Below, in pieces: positions 33,140-44,592 of a DNA stretch of 64,000 nt (its first letter is position 1; each line of letters opens with the position of its first letter). Position numbers and translations under genes: made by a program. This DNA is from Verticillium longisporum (Eukaryota; Ascomycota; Sordariomycetes; Glomerellales; Plectosphaerellaceae): assembly GCA_019188255.1 (NCBI GenBank), contig JAETXT010000016.1, positions 248,001 to 312,000 of the forward strand, read 5' to 3'. A model generated the notes under the pieces. The model saw only the letters and a list, made by a program, of their open reading frames with translations. It searched no databases and was not told the DNA's origin.

Positions 33140-35138
33140 TCATGCCAGGCACAATCCAGGGCGACGCGCACTATCGGGGCCAAAGTCCAGACAGGTCAAG
33201 CGGACCTTGGCGCCCCCCCTGCGCTGTACGACGTCGCGGACTCGATCGACAATTTGGGGGTCTGCACACACTGCCGATGAGCACTCATTAGCAATCAGAC
33301 GACATGAGGTGATCGGGTGACGACAATCACCCACGAGATATGACAGTACAACCCCCATGTTGGCCAAGCTCAGCATCCGTTAGGTACGCTGCATCCATGT
33401 CCTTGTACGTCACGACGATGCGCCTGCCTCGGTTGACAAAGTCGGTTACGCTAGCCTCTCGCGATACGAAGCCGCCGACCACAAATAGATAGATGTGTAG
33501 GACCTAGGGGACGTCAGCTCGTCGTCGGCGCCGGATCCGTCGCCAGATGGGTCATCGACAGGGTGGTCAGTGCCGGGGGGTGGTCGTCGCCGCCGGAGCA
33601 AGAGGCCCCCACACTTACTTGGCTTTTTTCGTCGAGCTCCAGCAGCTGCTGCATCCTGTCGGCCACCCACCCGAGCTGAACTGCGACGACATGTCAGTGG
33701 AGAGAAGACGGCAAGTAGCACACGACACACGGCAGTTGGTATGACGCGGCGCGCGCGATGAAGAGGAAGGGCTGGACGCACTCTCAGCATCCACTTGCCA
33801 GAACAACGTCACCCTCTTCGTCTTGACGCCGCAGTCGTAGTAGCTCCTGAGAAGCTGCGCGACGTGTGAAAGCTGACCGGCGATTCCAATGCCGGTCGCG
33901 AAGAGGACAACATTGTCAAACGCGTCGAGGTTCATCTCTTGACCGTAGGGTCCATCTATGAACGCTCTGGAGCGGTAGTTGTTGGTGAGCTTGTTGTCCT
34001 TCATATGAAAGATTTTCTGTGTGAAGCCCTGCCGCTTCTGTGCAATGAGAACAATGTAATCGTCGTCGTTGACGCGATACCACCATGAAATGTAGAATGG
34101 ATGAGACTGGATCATGGCCGTGTGACTGACTGCCGGCACAGTCAGGTAGACGTACTGCCCGGCGCGAATATTCCATGGCCTTGGCAGTCGGACGTGGATG
34201 TGCACAGCATCTTCGACCGGTATACTTGTTTCTCCCAGCTCGGACGTGGTGGTGCGCACAGCAACCCGACTCGAAGGCGCGCCGAGCTGCACATTGCGGT
34301 ACACCATCATGCTGAGCCGTACAAGCCACACGAGACCCAGACAACCGCCGGCTGCCACGACATATCTCTTGGGCGCGTCCAGCACGTCCGAAGTAGGGTT
34401 GTGGAGATAGACGAAGACACCAGCGCATACGGCGAGGACAAAGTGGACGGCGGCAAACATTTCATATGTGCGTCGTCGAAGAATGCTAGTCAAAGGGATG
34501 GCGACCATGATGCTCGCAACCTAGACATGCCTCAGCATCACTCTTCGGTCCGCCAACCGTTTAGATGCTTGCCCATGCCTACTCACCGCAATACCCGAAG
34601 TGTCGCTGAACTTCCCCACGTCAGTGGATGACTCAGTCGACAGCGCGACGGCGGTGTGGGTGAGACCTTGGACGACGGCCATGATGCCGAGCCAGCGATG
34701 CATAGCAACAAGAGCCCATAAACTCAGCCCACAGCCACTCGCAATCACATTCATCTGAGTTCCCAGAAAGAGCGGTGCCATGTTGACCACGGACAAAACG
34801 GCTGACCGCCGGACGAAGCCTGAGACGTCATGAACACCGACGGCCAGTGGTACGGCATTGGCGGCAATGAAGAGAACAGCGAGCATGAGACGAAGCCAGG
34901 TAACCCGCCTGAGAAGGCGTGTTGATCGAGAGATAGTTTTCCACGAGAGACAATGCAGTAGGTTGCCATGGGTCAGGTATCGTAAAACGTTGAACGTGAG
35001 CAAGTCTAGGTTCACTACGATGGATGTGGAAAGAGGTCCCCCAATTGCTAGGGCGTACCAAGTAACGGGGTCCATAGCTTGCTGAGAGCGTCTTCGCAAC
35101 TGCGTAACAGTATGTACTATACGATACAGGCCCAGCAT
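33140..35138 (-). CDS. Ferric reductase-like transmembrane oxidoreductase (FRE family), 550 aa
   Basis: Five exons, complement(33,140-33,270, 33,335-33,503, 33,619-33,680, 33,782-34,520, 34,587-35,138), close perfectly in phase. The membrane part has about six or seven helices with the two bis-histidine pairs that hold two haems: H147/H161 in one helix (MHRWLGIMAVVQGLTHT) and H210/H224 in the next. The cytosolic part has the FAD-binding HPFYIS motif at residues 324-328, then GPYG and the NAD(P)H site FATGIGIAGQ; the C-terminal CADPQIVDRVRDVV and LTCLDFGP are typical of the family. Electrons pass from NADPH through FAD and haem to extracellular Fe(III) or Cu(II) for reductive uptake; a NOX-like role is less likely. 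Start could also be the Met at residue 22. Donors GTGCGT and GTGGGT are acceptable but non-consensus. Confidence 0.9.
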
Positions 35139-35440
35139 CTTGCAGTCGTAGTCCCATCCAGGACGGCTTTATGCTAGTAGCATGGCAGGGACCTGTTTCT
35201 GTCCTTGTTGCGCTGTTGCGTGAAACGGTCAGTTGCCCCTGGCCAGTTGCTCTTGACCGCATGCTGGACGGGCAGGGCCGAGAATCAGGCTCATATCCTC
35301 AACGTACTCACCACTCCCATACGTCAGCAAATTTGAATATAAACGGGTGCAGAATATGATTAAGACAAACAAACGTAGATGCGTAGACCAGACCACCACA
35401 CACTCGACCAGACCTCTGGTACTTTTCTTCATCCTTCACC
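35139..35440. promoter_or_regulatory. Divergent promoter between ferric reductase and coiled-coil gene
   Basis: About 300 bp separates two genes transcribed away from each other, so the region must hold both promoters. No HGATAR-type iron-repressor (SreA) site was established by eye. I see no coding sequence. Confidence 0.45.
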
Positions 35441-36505
35441 ATGGCGCATGACCAGTCCGCCCAGACAGAGGCAGGCCACTCCGCCGCAATGGCACTACAA
35501 AGCCAAGCGATCAAGGACAGCCGCTTCACAAACGTAGTGAGTAGTCTCGTCCACAGGCTTCCAGTCTTTCTACTGACATTCTAGTCCTTCACCGGTAACG
35601 GCGGGTCGAGCAGTGATGACCTGGCCGGACGGCTAGACTACGACCTCTGGTCCTTGATTCAGCAGTTTGATAAGGCGCGCAGGACGCTGGACACATATCG
35701 CGACGCTGCGCAGAAGGAGAACCTAGAGCGGTCCTACATTCTACAGCAGCAGCACAACAACCTGAACGCTCGCTGGTCGAGCAGCTACGGCGAGCTACAG
35801 AAAGAGGCCCAGAAGAGGGCCCGAGACCTCCAGAAGGTTGTGAAAGAGCTCGAAAATGCAAGAGCCGAACTCGAAGAAAAGAAGAATGAAAGCCAGTTGA
35901 ATGACATGGCCGTGCGTGAGCTCCAAGAGACCGTTGAAATGCAGAACAGCGAAATTGTTCGAGCACGCGAGATTCACGCCCATCTCGACAGCGCGGAAAA
36001 GGAGTTGGCCGAATGCAGATCAGTCAACCAAGCGGTCGAGGCAGTGTTGGAGATGAAGAAGACACACATCGTGGAACTCGAGTCCGCCTTGGGGGAGATG
36101 ACCGCAAAGAATGACCGGCTGGCCGCTGATCATATCGAGCACGAATCACTCAAGTTGCAATTTCGCTCTCTCGAAGCCGAGCACGCCGAAGCTCTGGACA
36201 TCGCTAGCGGTCTATTCGACGGAGAAATTGGTACCACACCGGCCGAGCTCATTGGCCAGAACAGGGCTTTGGGGCAGCAACTTCGGGAGCTCCAAGCCGA
36301 AAACAAGGCCCTCGCAGAGCGCCTGGCACAAGGGATGGGAGCGCAAGCAGACCGTGATGGTTCGTCTCGGGGCCAGTGTCATCACAACCACTGCAATCAC
36401 TGTAGTGGCGAGGGGAAGGAACAAGTCCCTGATGCAAAGGCGGGGGGTGCCGTGGAAGGCAAAGTCGACGAAGGCAAGGCGAAGAAGAGGAAGCGGACCA
36501 AATAA
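35441..36505 (+). CDS. Long coiled-coil protein, 338 aa
   Basis: Exons 35,441-35,536 and 35,585-36,505 join in phase 0 (donor GTGAGT, CTGAC branch, acceptor TTCTAG). After a short N-terminus almost the whole protein from residue about 50 to 290 is a continuous coiled coil (QKEAQKRARDLQKVVKELEN, ARAELEEKKNES, LDSAEKELAECRSV, LGQQLRELQAENKALAERLA). Near the C-terminus is a His/Cys cluster (CHHNHCNHCSGEG), possibly metal-binding, and a basic tail (KAKKRKRTK) that could be a nuclear localisation signal. The function is unknown; coiled coils of this length are usually scaffolds or dimerisation modules. It shares its promoter region with the ferric reductase. Confidence 0.7.
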
Positions 36506-36730
36506 TGGTCTGCGCTGTGAAGCAGTGGGCGCCTAGCCATGAATAGGGACTATTATAAATTCATTCATGCTTTGGCTACGCATACAGTACATACAGCAAC
36601 GTAGTGTACAGTGCAGTCTTTATCAAAATAGCTGCTTGTCGTTTGCCATGTAGCACAGGTCTGGCCAGCCATGCATGAGTACATACCACCTTATGTATCT
36701 GATTGACTGATATATATGCTGACCTGTTGC

Positions 36731-36790
36731 TCCTTTACATCCCTTTACATCCCTTTACACCCCTTCACTTCTATTCACGTTCCTTCACAG
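36731..36790 (+). repeat. CT-rich decanucleotide tandem repeat in the leader of the GH128 gene
   Basis: A CCTTTACATC-like unit is repeated about four to five times with decay at the end, 30-90 bp upstream of the ATG at 36,821. Pyrimidine-rich tracts at this place are common in strongly transcribed fungal genes. Confidence 0.55.
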
Positions 36791-36820
36791 TCGTCAGCTG
36801 ATACAGAGCCTACCTTTCTC

Positions 36821-37756
36821 ATGCTTTGCCATTTACTTATACTCCTTGCGTCGTCGCCAAGCACTTTGTCTTCGCGCTCAGATCAACATTCATCACGCTA
36901 TGAAGGCAGAGACCTGTCGTGTGAGGTCACCAGTGACTCCGCCGATGGATTGGGCTTCCGAGGAAAACGCGGCCTGGCCTATAACGATGCCCGGCAAATT
37001 GATTACTTCTTCGCGAGCAGCACTATGTGTGAGTTATGTAGCTGGGCGTGCAACTGGGACTCGCGAGACAACGGCCTCATCGGAAGGGGCACCGACTTTG
37101 TCCCGATGCTGTGGAGCCCAGCAGACGATCATACTCAGCGGTGGAAGCTGAATGTTGAGGATATGATTAGAAAAGGGTCCACGCATGTCCTGAGCTTCAA
37201 CGAATGCGACATTGCTTCACAATGCAACAGGAGTGCCATGGAAGCTGCAGACGCGCACGTGAAGCACATGAATACACTTTCGACTCGGGTCAGGATCGGT
37301 GCACCTGCAGTGTCGAACAGCAACCTGGCAGGCGAAGGATTAGAATGGCTCCAAGCCTGGGTAGACGTCTGCAAGGAGAAGGGCTGCGCGTATGACTTTT
37401 GCCCAATCCACTGGTACTCCTTTCCAGAGAGCACTGCAGATCTGTTCCACCATATACAGCGGGCTTCTGCCATCTGTGGTGGCAAACCTATCTGGCTGAC
37501 TGAATTTTCTACGTTGCCACTGAGCCAAGGCGGTATAGAAGTCGCCGAGTGGCTTAGGGGACAGCTGCCCAAACTAGATCTTCTCGCTTCTCTCGAAAGA
37601 TATGCTTTTTTTATGGTTGACGGGAAGCCGGTGGCAAATGGGCTTCCCACTCCAGCAGGTGCAGTGTACGCAGCGTTAGTGGGATGTTTGTGTTGGGGAT
37701 ATGAACCCGCCGATTGTTCGCAACGCCTTCAAGAGCTTCCAAACAATGATCCGTAG
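36821..37756 (+). CDS. Secreted GH128-type endo-beta-1,3-glucanase, 311 aa
   Basis: The single-exon frame is best started at ATG 36,821, which gives a signal peptide (MLCHLLILLASSPSTLSS); an upstream ATG at 36,716 would bury it. The core shows the Asl1-like/GH128 pattern: KRGLAYND, WACNWDSR, FVPMLWSP, VLSFNECDIASQC, RIGAPAVSNSN, FCPIHWYSF and PIWLTEFSTL. E128 (in FNEC) and E228 (in LTEF) are the expected catalytic acid/base and nucleophile of this (beta/alpha)8 family. Such enzymes cut beta-1,3-glucan of fungal walls, in self-remodelling or against other fungi. The length is normal for a bare catalytic domain; no glucan-binding module is visible. Confidence 0.9.
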   Translation: MLCHLLILLASSPSTLSSRSDQHSSRYEGRDLSCEVTSDSADGLGFRGKRGLAYNDARQIDYFFASSTMCELCSWACNWDSRDNGLIGRGTDFVPMLWSPADDHTQRWKLNVEDMIRKGSTHVLSFNECDIASQCNRSAMEAADAHVKHMNTLSTRVRIGAPAVSNSNLAGEGLEWLQAWVDVCKEKGCAYDFCPIHWYSFPESTADLFHHIQRASAICGGKPIWLTEFSTLPLSQGGIEVAEWLRGQLPKLDLLASLERYAFFMVDGKPVANGLPTPAGAVYAALVGCLCWGYEPADCSQRLQELPNNDP

Positions 37757-37987
37757 TTCTGGCTACTGCAAATACACTTTCTATTGGAGCACACATCTCT
37801 ACTCCTACGCGTCTTTGTCGGAGCCGTTATCGCATCCGGACCACAGAGCCTCTTCAGGCTACATCGGGAGGGGACAGGCGGCAAAGCTCAGGGGTTCAGG
37901 CTGTTATTTCAAGTCTATATTTTCTTGATATTCACTCTCAAATGCTAATACACAGTCGTAGCGATCGCAGTAGCTCTCTCCCTGCCC

Positions 37988-38581
37988 TCACTGCCGTGCC
38001 ACTTGTCTGTCATAGGCCGTGATGATACCATTCAAGAGCTTCGTATAGATGACTGTGAGGAAAATCAAAATACCGCACATAGCTGCGACAATGCTGATGG
38101 ACACTTTGGCCGTGATAGAAAACTCTCCACCGTTGCTGGTGGCGATGCTGATCACGACGGAGAAGAGTGCGATCAGTGAATGGGAGACCCCAGGTCTTGC
38201 CACCTGTCAACCGCAAGCCACTCAACATCACCTCAGCCAGCTTACTCACATGAAGACGTGTGCAATCAGCCAGACGTAGTTCTTCCTCCACTTCCACCAA
38301 AGCCAGCATGACCCTGAGAGGCCGAGCCCGCATAGAACGCCAGCGAGAGGCAAAAGCTGCACGTTGCGGACAGCCTCCTGGAGGGCCTGCCCTCCGTAAT
38401 GTCGACCGAGGCTTTCGGACTTTTCGATGGAAGTGAAGGTGTTAGGAAGGACAATGAAACCCGCCAGAGTGATCCAAGCGCAGATGGCCGCGAGAACGTT
38501 GTAGCGAGTCGGAATCTGGTTGGATCTGATGGACATGGCCATGTAGCGAGTATGTCGATTGGGCAAAGGTATGGCATTCAT
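37988..38581 (-). CDS. Four-transmembrane hypothetical protein, 179 aa
   Basis: Exons complement(37,988-38,195, 38,250-38,581) close in phase; the donor is GTGAGT and the acceptor GTGGCAAG. Four hydrophobic helices are visible: VLAAICAWITLAGFIVLP, LLPLAGVLCGLGLSGSCWLW, HSLIALFSVVISIATSN and ISIVAAMCGILIFLTVIYT, with a short charged loop after helix 1. This type is common in filamentous ascomycetes, with no assigned function that I know. The start at ATG 38,581 is reasonable but another small upstream exon is possible. Confidence 0.65.
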
Positions 38582-38922
38582 CGTCAGGCATATCGTAGCA
38601 CACGTACGTAACGCCCAGCGACCTGCCCACTACAATTCTGCGTAGGGTGACTCTCGGCCTGTGGGTTGGTTCGGTTGTAGTTGTACCTGAGCATGCTCAG
38701 CGCCTCAGCGTGTTCTAGATTTGAGTCCTTCCTTTCGGACTTGTATCAGCAGCTTTGGCCCCGATCACGTCCCTGAATTGCCATTGCACACTTAAGTAGG
38801 ACCCTATCATGGCCTGGCTTCTCCCTCGAGTGCTCTACTTGCGTCCTGTACAGTCCAGTACCGTCCCCATCAATCGATCTCTGTGCATTGAAATCGCGGC
38901 GAGTACTACTGAACAGGACAGC
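38582..38922. other. Intergenic, divergent promoter region
   Basis: Lies between the minus-strand four-helix gene and the plus-strand secreted protein. The frame is open upstream of 38,923 but lacks a signal peptide, so it is treated as 5' UTR. A TATCAT/GACCCTATC element is seen near 38,800; nothing firm. Confidence 0.35.
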
Positions 38923-39396
38923 ATGCGCTTGATCAGTGCGCTGTGTGTGGTACTGGGCGCGGTCTCGCCGGCCCACGGGAATGCTATAAGAGCGCTTGCT
39001 CGGAGATCGCAACCCGATGCTGCCTGTTTTCGAAGGGCGAGTCCCACTGCTACACCGACAGACCTCGACAAACCTCTACAAGCGAGTCACACCAAGGGTG
39101 ACATGACCTATTATGACCTTGGCTTGGGGTCCTGCGGGCTGGACGATAGCGGCAAAGATGACACAGACAGCATCGTCGCTCTTTCGCATCTCCAAATGGG
39201 GGAGCAGTCAAACGACAACCCGTTCTGCGGCAGAACTATTTCGATACGCATGGGAAATAAGATCACGGAGGCTACGGTGCGGGATAAGTGTATGGGATGC
39301 GCCACGGAAGACATCGACGTCTCCAAGGCTGTATTCAACGATCTTGTTGGCTCGCTTGATGCGGGGCGCGTACGAGTCAAGTGGTGGTTCAATTAA
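38923..39396 (+). CDS. Secreted double-psi beta-barrel (RlpA/expansin-like) protein, 157 aa
   Basis: ATG 38,923 gives a signal peptide (MRLISALCVVLGAVSPAHG) followed by a short linker with a probable RR processing site. The rest is one double-psi beta-barrel: GDMTYYDLGLGSCG, DDTDSIVALSHLQMG, NPFCGRTISIRM, TEATVRDKCMGCATEDIDVS and AVFNDLVGSLDAGRVRVKW. The four cysteines of this region and the DKC.GC core are as in barwin-like and RlpA-like fungal secreted proteins, which bind or loosen wall polysaccharide and include several effector-like proteins. There is no separate carbohydrate-binding domain. Single exon. Confidence 0.85.
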   Translation: MRLISALCVVLGAVSPAHGNAIRALARRSQPDAACFRRASPTATPTDLDKPLQASHTKGDMTYYDLGLGSCGLDDSGKDDTDSIVALSHLQMGEQSNDNPFCGRTISIRMGNKITEATVRDKCMGCATEDIDVSKAVFNDLVGSLDAGRVRVKWWFN

Positions 39397-39593
39397 TTAT
39401 GGCGGCAGGCAGTACATCCGGGGTGCAAGACGTAGTATACATGATGAAAAGTAGATTGAAATAGTCAGACAATTACGGAGCATAGATTTCCTTGCATCTA
39501 CGTCCTCGCCCATACAGTATGTAACAACCATCCGTGAAAATCTATTCTTATCAACGGCCAATGCCCCTATCCCAATTTTAGACAGATGAGACC

Positions 39594-40184
39594 CTACACA
39601 CCCGCTACTGGACGGGGCAGGATCGGCATGAGCGCAGCAAAGAGGTCATCTTCGGATATACAAAGGTTCCAGTCGAGCAGCAATAATACCTGTCTTTCCA
39701 TCAGATTGATGTCGTCGCAACTCAACCTGAACGCATAGTTCCGGGTCACGATATGGCTAAGATAGGCCCAAGTCTTGTTTGTGTATGGCGTGTCATCGTG
39801 GTACTTCACACTCAGAATCAAGACGATCAGGAAAATCCTGTGGCAAGTATAGGGCGATCCTTGACATGATTGCAAGCGCTGTTTGAGCCTCGACAGGTAA
39901 ATGATCGTCGACATGAGGATTGGGGTGGTGATTTTGGGTGTCGCGCTCAGATGAAGGATAAAACTGTCGAGCGGCGGTAGTCGAAGGTTCAAAATTGCGA
40001 GGGCCCTGGACTCGCGAGTATGTTTTTGGCAACGGCTTTGGTAGGCCTCTGAGAGCCTTTCTCGTAACGGATTGCATACCACTACTTCTGATGCAGCCTG
40101 AGCCAGGTATGAGACCATTGATGCATGAATAGGCTGGTTGAGGAAGTGGTGGAGTGATGCTATGTCGACTTTCCGGGTCAACAT
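39594..40184 (-). CDS. Pcl/Pho80-type cyclin, 196 aa
   Basis: A single-exon frame from ATG 40,184. Residues about 85-185 match the cyclin box of the Pho80/Pcl group: ILMSTIIYLSRLKQRLQ, YTCHRIFLIVLILSVKYHDD, TPYTNKTWAYLSH and DDINLMERQVLLLLDWNLCI. The lysine in SVKYHDD and the downstream glutamate in MERQVL are the usual kinase-contact positions. These cyclins partner Pho85-type kinases, controlling morphogenesis, phosphate response or the cell cycle. It is short, with little N-terminal extension, close to yeast Pcl1/Pcl2. Which one it corresponds to cannot be told from sequence alone. Confidence 0.85.
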   Translation of the reverse strand: MLTRKVDIASLHHFLNQPIHASMVSYLAQAASEVVVCNPLRERLSEAYQSRCQKHTRESRALAILNLRLPPLDSFILHLSATPKITTPILMSTIIYLSRLKQRLQSCQGSPYTCHRIFLIVLILSVKYHDDTPYTNKTWAYLSHIVTRNYAFRLSCDDINLMERQVLLLLDWNLCISEDDLFAALMPILPRPVAGV

Positions 40185-40654
40185 GGTTGTGTGATACTGT
40201 ACTTCTGAGGGTTGAGGGTCCTCATCACCCCTTGTCTATTGTAGCAACCCTTCATCTTATTCCTCTTAGTCGTTTGAGGCAGCCAAAAGCAGGCTGTCAG
40301 ATAAAGCCTTGGTTTGGGTGCTATTTGTAGTCCCAATTCGAGTCCGAACTACTATTGCGGATATGTACAGCATGGTACCATGGAAGATGGATGCATTTAT
40401 ACTGTACAATACTGCCAAGTAGGTACTATGATGCAAACTGGCAGCGGGGACATGCGCACTGTACGGCCAACAATTTACCTCTTCATTCGGCCACTCTCAT
40501 TCCCTACAAAGCCCAGAACCTGCACCAAAACCAGGACCTGAAAGACTTCGACTATGACCTTTTTGCGACCTTTAAATGCATGGTCCTTCCCGTGTCATGC
40601 CGATGCTGCCTCTTAGCTTGTAAGACTGGGAGATAACCGCTTGCCTTCATCAAC
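40185..40654. other. Intergenic, divergent promoter region
   Basis: Between the minus-strand cyclin and the plus-strand hypothetical gene. Short overlapping frames with no support. TTTAAATG-type AT-rich sequence lies near 40,569, about 85 bp before ATG 40,655. Confidence 0.35.
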
Positions 40655-41113
40655 ATGCCACTCCAAGACGGCGAAACTCTGGGCAAACCTTCCGGCGGTT
40701 ATGAGACCCTATGTGAACCTTTCGGCGTCCTCTCAGCAGGGCAACGCGTCATAACAAGACCGGTGAGCAGCTGGGTTCCAGACGAGTTGACGACCACCTA
40801 CGTGTATGAGTTTCAGATTGATCCAGCGCGATCTGCTTCACATGTCGCCATCTGTCTTAACGGCAGAAAGTTTGCTCAAGGCTTTGCGGCGGTCATATAC
40901 GGCCATGCCCCGATTGGACCTAACATGGGACCCCAGCACTTCGTCGGCAGCCTGGGACCAACAAAGCTGAGCAGCTTCTTCAAGATAGCGCCGAGAGAAG
41001 GGACAACCGGTATTACACTATTCATCATCGTGAGGCCGCAGTCGAAGGTGGACAAGATGGTTGGGGAGAATAAAACCAGAGAGAGATCGGGGCTGTTGAT
41101 AGAGCTAGGTTGA
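40655..41113 (+). CDS. Hypothetical 152-aa protein, probably beta-rich
   Basis: ATG 40,655 opens a complete single-exon frame. The composition looks like a folded beta protein (TTTYVYEFQIDPARSASHVA, ICLNGRKFAQGFAAVIYG, KLSSFFKIAPREGTTGITLF). No signal peptide or membrane segment. I do not recognise the family. It faintly resembles the second half of the protein at 45,993-46,655 in length and strand pattern (YVYEFQ, NGRKFA), but not enough to claim homology. Confidence 0.5.
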   Translation: MPLQDGETLGKPSGGYETLCEPFGVLSAGQRVITRPVSSWVPDELTTTYVYEFQIDPARSASHVAICLNGRKFAQGFAAVIYGHAPIGPNMGPQHFVGSLGPTKLSSFFKIAPREGTTGITLFIIVRPQSKVDKMVGENKTRERSGLLIELG

Positions 41114-43680
41114 GATCTTGCCTCGGTCATGCCCTCTGTGATGTGCCTGGCGGCATGTCTTGCGTAGCTACTACAACCGGCAAGCAAACACGCAGGCCTG
41201 GGAGGAGGAGTCACGCCTCGCAGCGCTGGCTGTTCGGTCACTGGAGGTAGAATGAATCAGTATGTAGTGTAGCATTCAACCTGGGTTCAAAGATGTCACC
41301 AGACCCAGCAGTGACAGCGTTTAAAGGGCCAACGGCCCTGGCAGTAGACATGGCCAAAAGTGACTCCGATGACCATCAATGACTCGAAGGAGGGGTTCTA
41401 GTGCGCGTGGATTGTAGCAACGCCTGTTCCGTCGTGTTCACGAGGGCATTTGTGGTACAGTATCACATGAGTGTGTTATAAAATCTCGAGAAAACGCCTC
41501 ATATAGATCAACTTACTTTGTACAGCAAATCTCCGTCAATAAAATGCCAATGTAAGCGACAAGAACCCTCCGAATAAGGTTGCAAGAGGCTTCATCTCAG
41601 CTGGTGGGCCAGGGAGCTTGTGGCGACAACAGGAAATTCCATGTACAAATAGAGTGATGTCACGCTCAGAACAGCTGGTTACCGCCCCTTTGCATCCGCT
41701 AACGACTGGGTTGGCAGAGGCCGATTTCGCTGTGCCGCTGACATAACTAATCTTTCATCCCCTGCCCTGCACCTCAGCAAAACACTCCCGAGGCTGACAT
41801 GAACCAGAGGCTTGGCACTTCCTCTCTAGACTCTCGCCAACTTGCGTCGCACAGTGTTCCAGTACGCGAGCCCGTTCTGGGAATCGGCCTTAGGAATGCG
41901 ATTAGAGTGCTTGCATTATCCTAAAATGACAGACCGACCCTGTCCTCTATGCGCATCGACATAGCATCATTTGCCCACGTCTCCCCACAACCAGGCTACA
42001 AAGAGCAGACATCATAGTGCGAGACTCCTGAGGTAGGCAAAAGTGTCAAGAGATGGTGAGGGCTCCAGTAAATGATTCGGAAAAGCATTTGGGGAGGCCA
42101 GGACGAGACTGCGGACTTTGGGACCAACTGATAGCAAAGAATTGTTCTTATCATCAGATAGGAAGTGGTTGGGTAGGGAACGACAGAGTACTGAGGCGTG
42201 TCTCGAAAACTGCAACCAAAGCTTGGCCTGACTCTACGGTTCGCAAAAACAGCATTCTCAGAATGGGCGCCGGCCGACCAGCAGGGGGGGAACTCTCCGT
42301 ACTCAACAAGACTTCACACACGCAGAGGTCGTTACTGTTCTCTCACTGCGCAAGTTGACTGATGACTTGAGATGTGCATTGCGTGACAGAGGGAATCGGC
42401 TTCGACAGCGGCCCTTCTCTGGAACTTACCGGGCCACTGATCAGACAACGTCCATTTGCGGGGACCAACTCCAAGAGTCTGTCCGAAGTTGTATCACTAC
42501 CGGTCAGCATCCTACTATCCTCCACTCGATTCCGCAGCCAGATGAGAACCCCCCAAACAACTTTCATGTCGTCAATGAAGACGCGTACATTGATGTGGGT
42601 GGATAGCAGACAATGGTCACTTCGCAGAACCAACGGTTTAGAGTCAGGCGTGTTCAAATAGCCACTGGGGTCAGGCAAACGGTCATTTTATCCTGAGAAG
42701 TAGGTTTGCGTGAGGTTCTGAGATGGTGCGAGGAGGAATGGTACTGGTCTGAAGCAGAAGAAGAATCCGAAATCAAACTTGACATCTCCAAGCCGGACCA
42801 GCGACAAACTTGAGTCCTATGGGGTCTCGAAATCCCGCAACTGCTCATCAATGTGGTCCTTTGGCCAGGCGCCTGATCAAATTGTTTCGCATGCGGAGCA
42901 TCCGCATCGTCACGGCACGGGGCAAATGGCTGGCGATGTTTGTCAATACTAAGTATTAGGGGGCCGTCAGGGTTAAACAGATAGTTCGATGCCATTTGGG
43001 ACATGTTGCTGGTGAAAGGGGGATGGCTCAAGTAAGAATGTGTCCATGACGAGAAGAACAGGGTCAACACGACATCATTAAGTAGCGTTCAAACTATACT
43101 AGGCAGGGTGAGGATAGAGTTTCAAAGAGACTTATACGAACGATTCTAGTCATCTTCTCCCAGACAGAATCGAGGAGAACTCCAGGTGCTTTATCGCACT
43201 AGGCTGAAGAAGTGACAGGAATGCTCCTTGTTACGTCTGCAGTCCGGGCCATTGTTCGCACCAGCGTGTACTTCGGTATGGGATGCTTGGTGCAGCCTTA
43301 CCGCTCTGCGCAAGATACGCGATATCCAGAAAAGTGCAGGAGGCGCTATAAGCTCTACGAAAAATACCTACCTCATGTCGAGACTATCGTTGGACATGGA
43401 TGATGACGATGGACAACGATGCTGCAACAACTTGTGCGAATGCTAGAGCCGTTCCCCAATCCCCCCCAGTCGCCCTCCAGAGGACTAGGCAAAGCCATAT
43501 AATGGCAAATCCTGACCAAGCAGCTGAGATTCTCGGCAACAATTCTACCCTCATTCGATCTTTCTGCCATCCTAAAACGAAGTGCAGGCCTCTCATCCGA
43601 ACCGTTCCATGGAATTCCTGATTCATACGAGGCAGTGCGACTCGATTTTTACCCCTATTCTGGTTAGAAAATGATTGATG
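41114..43680. other. About 2.6 kb without a confident gene
   Basis: This is the longest gene-poor stretch between elements. Minus-strand frames at 42,343-42,678 and 42,654-43,070 overlap and might be exons of one gene, but their composition (Ser/Pro/His-rich, irregular) and the lack of clear splice sites argue against it. No repeats, terminal inverted repeats or transposase signatures were seen. Confidence 0.35.
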
Positions 43681-44592
43681 CTACGGAGGGTAGGTAGAAG
43701 AAAGATGTTCATTGTACTTTGTGTCGTATATGCAACTCTGTTGCGTCCAACCTTCCAGCGTGTGTAGTCCGTTGGCTCTCTTCGGGTCCCGGGCACAGTC
43801 ACGAAGCAGCGACGGGAACAGAAGCCGAGTGCGGCGCTGCCCTGCTTCCTCCGCGGCGGCTCTGATACAGGGTTGGGACCACTCGTCCATACCAACGAGA
43901 CACTGGTTACTGTGGTCGTCGTCGTCCAGGCATACCTCGTCGATATCCAAATATGGACCCGTCGGGTGTTTTGCTATGATTCTCTCGCATTCTGCTGCGA
44001 CGTTGTTTGGTTCCACTGGATCCATACAGATCGGATAGCGTTCATCCGGTTCAACAATTCCAGCAAAGGCAAACTACGGTTTCAACAATGTCAGCCATGC
44101 CAGCTGGAGCGATCTTTTCAGCCTTACGTTGACTTCCAGTACTCCGTCGATTCCATAGTATGGCAGCCATTTCTTCCACGGCCCCAGATACCGGTAACAT
44201 GTATCCACCAATCTCCGATAGATTTGCTCGTCTGACTCACAGGCAGTTTCCCAGGACATCATCTTCCCATATATTGGTTTCGGGCTGGTCAACATATCGG
44301 AGAAACCTACCACCTGTGGAGGCTCTGTTGGTCGAACGCATGGCACGAGAACAGCATACTGGCCCTGCGTAGGACTCTCGAGGCAAAGGAAACAGCCTTG
44401 CCCCGCTCGATCTCGATCATCATACATGGTTGAAGTGGCTCGAGGGAAGCACAGGGCAGTGGCCTCAGCCTGGCGTTCGATGTCGTGTGCAAAGCTCATC
44501 GAGAAAATTCTGACAAGTATGCGGAATGTGGGCTCGAAATGGGAAGTTGGTTCATGTACAGCTGTGGAATAGCTGGCTGCTCCATCAGGCAT
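43681..44592 (-). CDS. Conserved-looking hypothetical protein, 285 aa
   Basis: Exons complement(43,681-44,073, 44,128-44,592) join in phase 0 across a 54-bp intron (GTAAGG start, GGCTGACAT branch, CCGTAG end). The protein is acidic, with no signal peptide or membrane segment. Distinct conserved-looking blocks are YLGPWKKWLPYYGIDGVLEV, IVEPDERYPICMDP, DIDEVCLDDDDHSNQCLVG and FPSLLRDCARDPKRANGLHT. It looks like an uncharacterised cytosolic protein family of ascomycetes whose members end with a Cys/His/Asp-rich segment. I do not know a function and do not infer one. Confidence 0.7.

Noticed and set aside
35589..35966. Minus-strand frame over the coiled-coil gene
   Set aside because: Antisense shadow of a strong coiled-coil exon.
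36716..36820. Upstream ATG of the GH128 gene
   Set aside because: It would bury the signal peptide and translate the CT-rich leader repeat.
33140..40184. A biosynthetic or iron-siderophore cluster around the ferric reductase
   Set aside because: No NRPS, PKS, siderophore transporter or related enzyme is present nearby; neighbours are unrelated.
42343..43070. Possible two-exon minus-strand gene
   Set aside because: No donor/acceptor pair with a branch site restores a frame; composition is irregular.
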